The notes below the pieces were generated by a model. That model did not search any database. It was not told where the DNA came from and worked only from the letters and a program-made list of their open reading frames with translations. Both the position numbers and the translations under genes were made by a program. A stretch of 64,000 nucleotides of DNA from Haematococcus lacustris (lineage: Eukaryota > Chlorophyta > Chlorophyceae > Chlamydomonadales > Haematococcaceae): assembly GCA_030144725.1 (NCBI GenBank), contig JASKMD010000010.1:3497713-3561712 (forward strand), given 5' to 3'. Positions within the stretch are counted from its first letter, which is position 1. The number at the start of each line of letters is the position of its first letter. Positions 62,228 to 64,000 of the stretch are shown here, piece after piece.

Positions 62228-62727
62228 NNNNNNNNNNNNNNNNNNNNNNNNNNNNNNNNNNNNNNNNNNNNNNNNNNNNNNNNNNNNNNNNNNNNNNNNN
62301 NNNNNNNNNNNNNNNNNNNNNNNNNNNNNNNNNNNNNNNNNNNNNNNNNNNNNNNNNNNNNNNNNNNNNNNNNNNNNNNNNNNNNNNNNNNNNNNNNNNN
62401 NNNNNNNNNNNNNNNNNNNNNNNNNNNNNNNNNNNNNNNNNNNNNNNNNNNNNNNNNNNNNNNNNNNNNNNNNNNNNNNNNNNNNNNNNNNNNNNNNNNN
62501 NNNNNNNNNNNNNNNNNNNNNNNNNNNNNNNNNNNNNNNNNNNNNNNNNNNNNNNNNNNNNNNNNNNNNNNNNNNNNNNNNNNNNNNNNNNNNNNNNNNN
62601 NNNNNNNNNNNNNNNNNNNNNNNNNNNNNNNNNNNNNNNNNNNNNNNNNNNNNNNNNNNNNNNNNNNNNNNNNNNNNNNNNNNNNNNNNNNNNNNNNNNN
62701 NNNNNNNNNNNNNNNNNNNNNNNNNNN
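62228..62727. other. Assembly gap (500 N)
   Basis: Exactly 500 undetermined bases, probably a placeholder length. It hides the 5' exons of the rubredoxin gene. Confidence 1.
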
Positions 62728-62734
62728 GTTGCAG

Positions 62735-63484
62735 CGAGGGCTAAGACTGCTAACTACGTCTGTGTGGACTGGTACGTGAGCGTCGAAGCTACTGGATGCA
62801 AACCAGTGGCTGTAGTTGTTTTCCCACCGCGCATCCCGTTCTGCGCAATTCTGGCGGATTCTGCGGCAGTTGCATGTCCCAGCGTTATGGCGAACACGGC
62901 GATGTGCACAAACACAAGCTAGAACCCAGTTGAACTGGGGCTTAAAGTTACAGTCCCACCTCGTCTGGCTGTGCAGCGGCTACCTGTACGATGGCAAGAA
63001 GGGAGCATTTGAGGACCTCCCTGGCAGCTATGCATGCCCAGTGTGTGGTGCCCCCAAGAAGCGGTGCGGCATGGCATGGCATGGCACACATGCCATGGCA
63101 TGGCATTCACTGCAAACAGTATCTGTGCCACATCTCCAACATTTCTGCAGCATCACACCTGCCGCATTGTGGATTACCCAACGCGCATTGTGCATGGCGC
63201 AACAGATAAAAATGTGCCACCAGGTCATGCAAGTTCACGCAACTGCGCTCCAGGTACTGGGCTTACCATGCTATCCTGCACCTGCTTGCAGGTTCAAGGG
63301 GTACACTGGCAGCAAGAGGAGCAACGACAACAAGACCATGTCAGCGAGGGCAGTAGAGCTGCGGGAGCAGTTGGAGGCGCGGGGCGAGAAGGTGGAGGAG
63401 GACAACACCACCCTGCTGGCCTCAGGGGGTGCTGCTCTGCTGTTCCTGGGGGCGGTCTACTACTTTGCTGTGTTGGCACGGTGA
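62735..63484 (+). CDS. Membrane-anchored rubredoxin, 3' exons
   Basis: Exons 62735-62771, 62977-63063 and 63292-63484 join in phase: AKTANYVCVDCGYLYDGKKG, FEDLPGSYACPVCGAPKKR, FKGYTGSKRSNDNKTMSA, a charged helix and the membrane segment LLASGGAALLFLGAVYYF before LAR and TGA at 63482-63484. The two C-x2-C-G knuckles bind one iron as in all rubredoxins. The first is split by the first intron. A C-terminal membrane anchor is typical of plastid rubredoxins of the RBD1/ENH1 type, which act at the thylakoid in photosystem II assembly or redox protection; that role is inferred. Transit peptide and any PDZ domain would lie in the gap. 63064-63110 contains a GCATG-rich palindromic repeat in the intron. 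Confidence 0.85.
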
Positions 63485-64000
63485 AGCAGCAGCTGGAGGG
63501 CACTGGCGGCTGCTGGGCTGACTGGGCGCTGGCGCTGGCACAGTGACTGGGCACCTTGGGCTCGTTGCTGTGGCTGGGGGAGCGGTCGGCCCTGATGGTA
63601 GCGGTCGGTCCTGACGGTCCTGGGGGCGCTGGGCTGAATGGGCGCTGACTGGGCGCCCTCTGCACGTTGCTGTGGCTGGGGGAGCGGTCGGCCCTGAGGT
63701 AGCTGGCTGCCTGGCATTTTGCCTTTGCAGGCCGATGAGGGGCATAGGCCACTGGGTGCACAAAGAAGATGTGCCATCCATAGGGCACTGGGTGCATGAG
63801 GAAGGTCAGCTGCAAGAGCTGGCTACATGAGCAGCAGCAGCAGCATGATGCTTACCAACATATGTGTGATGGTGATGATAGATATTGACTGAGCTGATGG
63901 TGAGGGGAGCGTGTGACAGAGTGAGTAGGCCACTGAAGGGGAGGTGGGTTGATGTGTGATGCAGCAATGCTTGAATGACCTGCTCCTTGACATGCCTGCA
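63485..64000. other. 3' flank of rubredoxin gene
   Basis: Contains a duplicated segment with GTTGCTGTGGCTGGGGGAGC (63565-63584 and 63665-63684) and GCACTGGGTGCA repeats. No further gene seen. Confidence 0.5.

Noticed and set aside
61941..62922. Frames running through the N gap
   Set aside because: Translation of undetermined bases; only the part from 62735 is supported, by rubredoxin motifs.

Overview
The window looks like nuclear DNA of a GC-rich green alga of the order Chlamydomonadales, with Haematococcus as a candidate. This is inferred, not proven: many short GT-AG introns with CAG acceptors, Ala/Pro/Gln-rich exons, dense G- or C-rich microsatellites in introns, a plant-type kinesin-7, a thylakoid-type rubredoxin and many algal-type transposons. 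A 500-base run of N (62228-62727) shows it is a draft scaffold. No rRNA, tRNA or CRISPR array was found.

Layout. 1-6185: 3' two thirds of a kinesin-7-like gene on +, most introns carrying a tandem repeat. 7.3-8.6 kb: degraded hAT-type transposase. 9.36-9.76 kb: 66-bp minisatellite. 10.4-13.57 kb: broken Fanzor (eukaryotic TnpB-like) gene, itself interrupted by a 951-bp insertion. 14.3-14.98 kb: short GC palindromes and a foldback MITE. 15.4-16.2 kb: long microsatellites. 16340-21407: 5.07-kb terminal-inverted-repeat (TIR) transposon with 8-bp target duplication. 21.96-22.55 kb: an intact copy of a dispersed repeat. 22.7-38.7 kb: a unit bordered by arrays of an 18-bp CAGTACTG-centred repeat, holding two divergent genes separated by 2.7 kb of that repeat. 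38889-46799: 7.9-kb transposon with 912-bp inverted repeats and a broken KDZ/Zisupton-like transposase, containing a nested hAT element and a nested LINE fragment. 47128-48925: a second, 5'-truncated LINE with a reverse transcriptase. 50.1-61 kb: two large minus-strand genes for Ser/Pro/Gln-rich proteins that I do not recognise. 62.7-63.5 kb: 3' end of a membrane-anchored rubredoxin gene.

The most unusual object is the minus-strand gene at 33014-23687. Nineteen exons can be joined with every intron phase agreeing. They give about 2,345 residues: an OTU-type cysteine protease, long Ala/Pro-rich spacers, a coiled coil, duplicated basic exons and a C-terminal domain with the landmarks of a 2-oxoglutarate/Fe(II) dioxygenase. 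A divergent + gene at 35819-37905 resembles the C-terminal part of a DNA transposase. Both genes are interrupted inside exons by copies of the same 239-bp CACTC-ended foldback MITE. In both, removing the MITE plus one copy of a 2-bp duplication restores the frame exactly.

The 38.9-48.9 kb stack can be dated internally. The copy of the host repeat at 22.1-22.5 kb is the empty site for both the 7.9-kb transposon and the LINE. Order of events: host repeat, then the 7.9-kb element and the LINE side by side, with a hAT and another LINE inserted inside the 7.9-kb element. All exon models are by eye, and domain assignments rest on motifs, not on searches.
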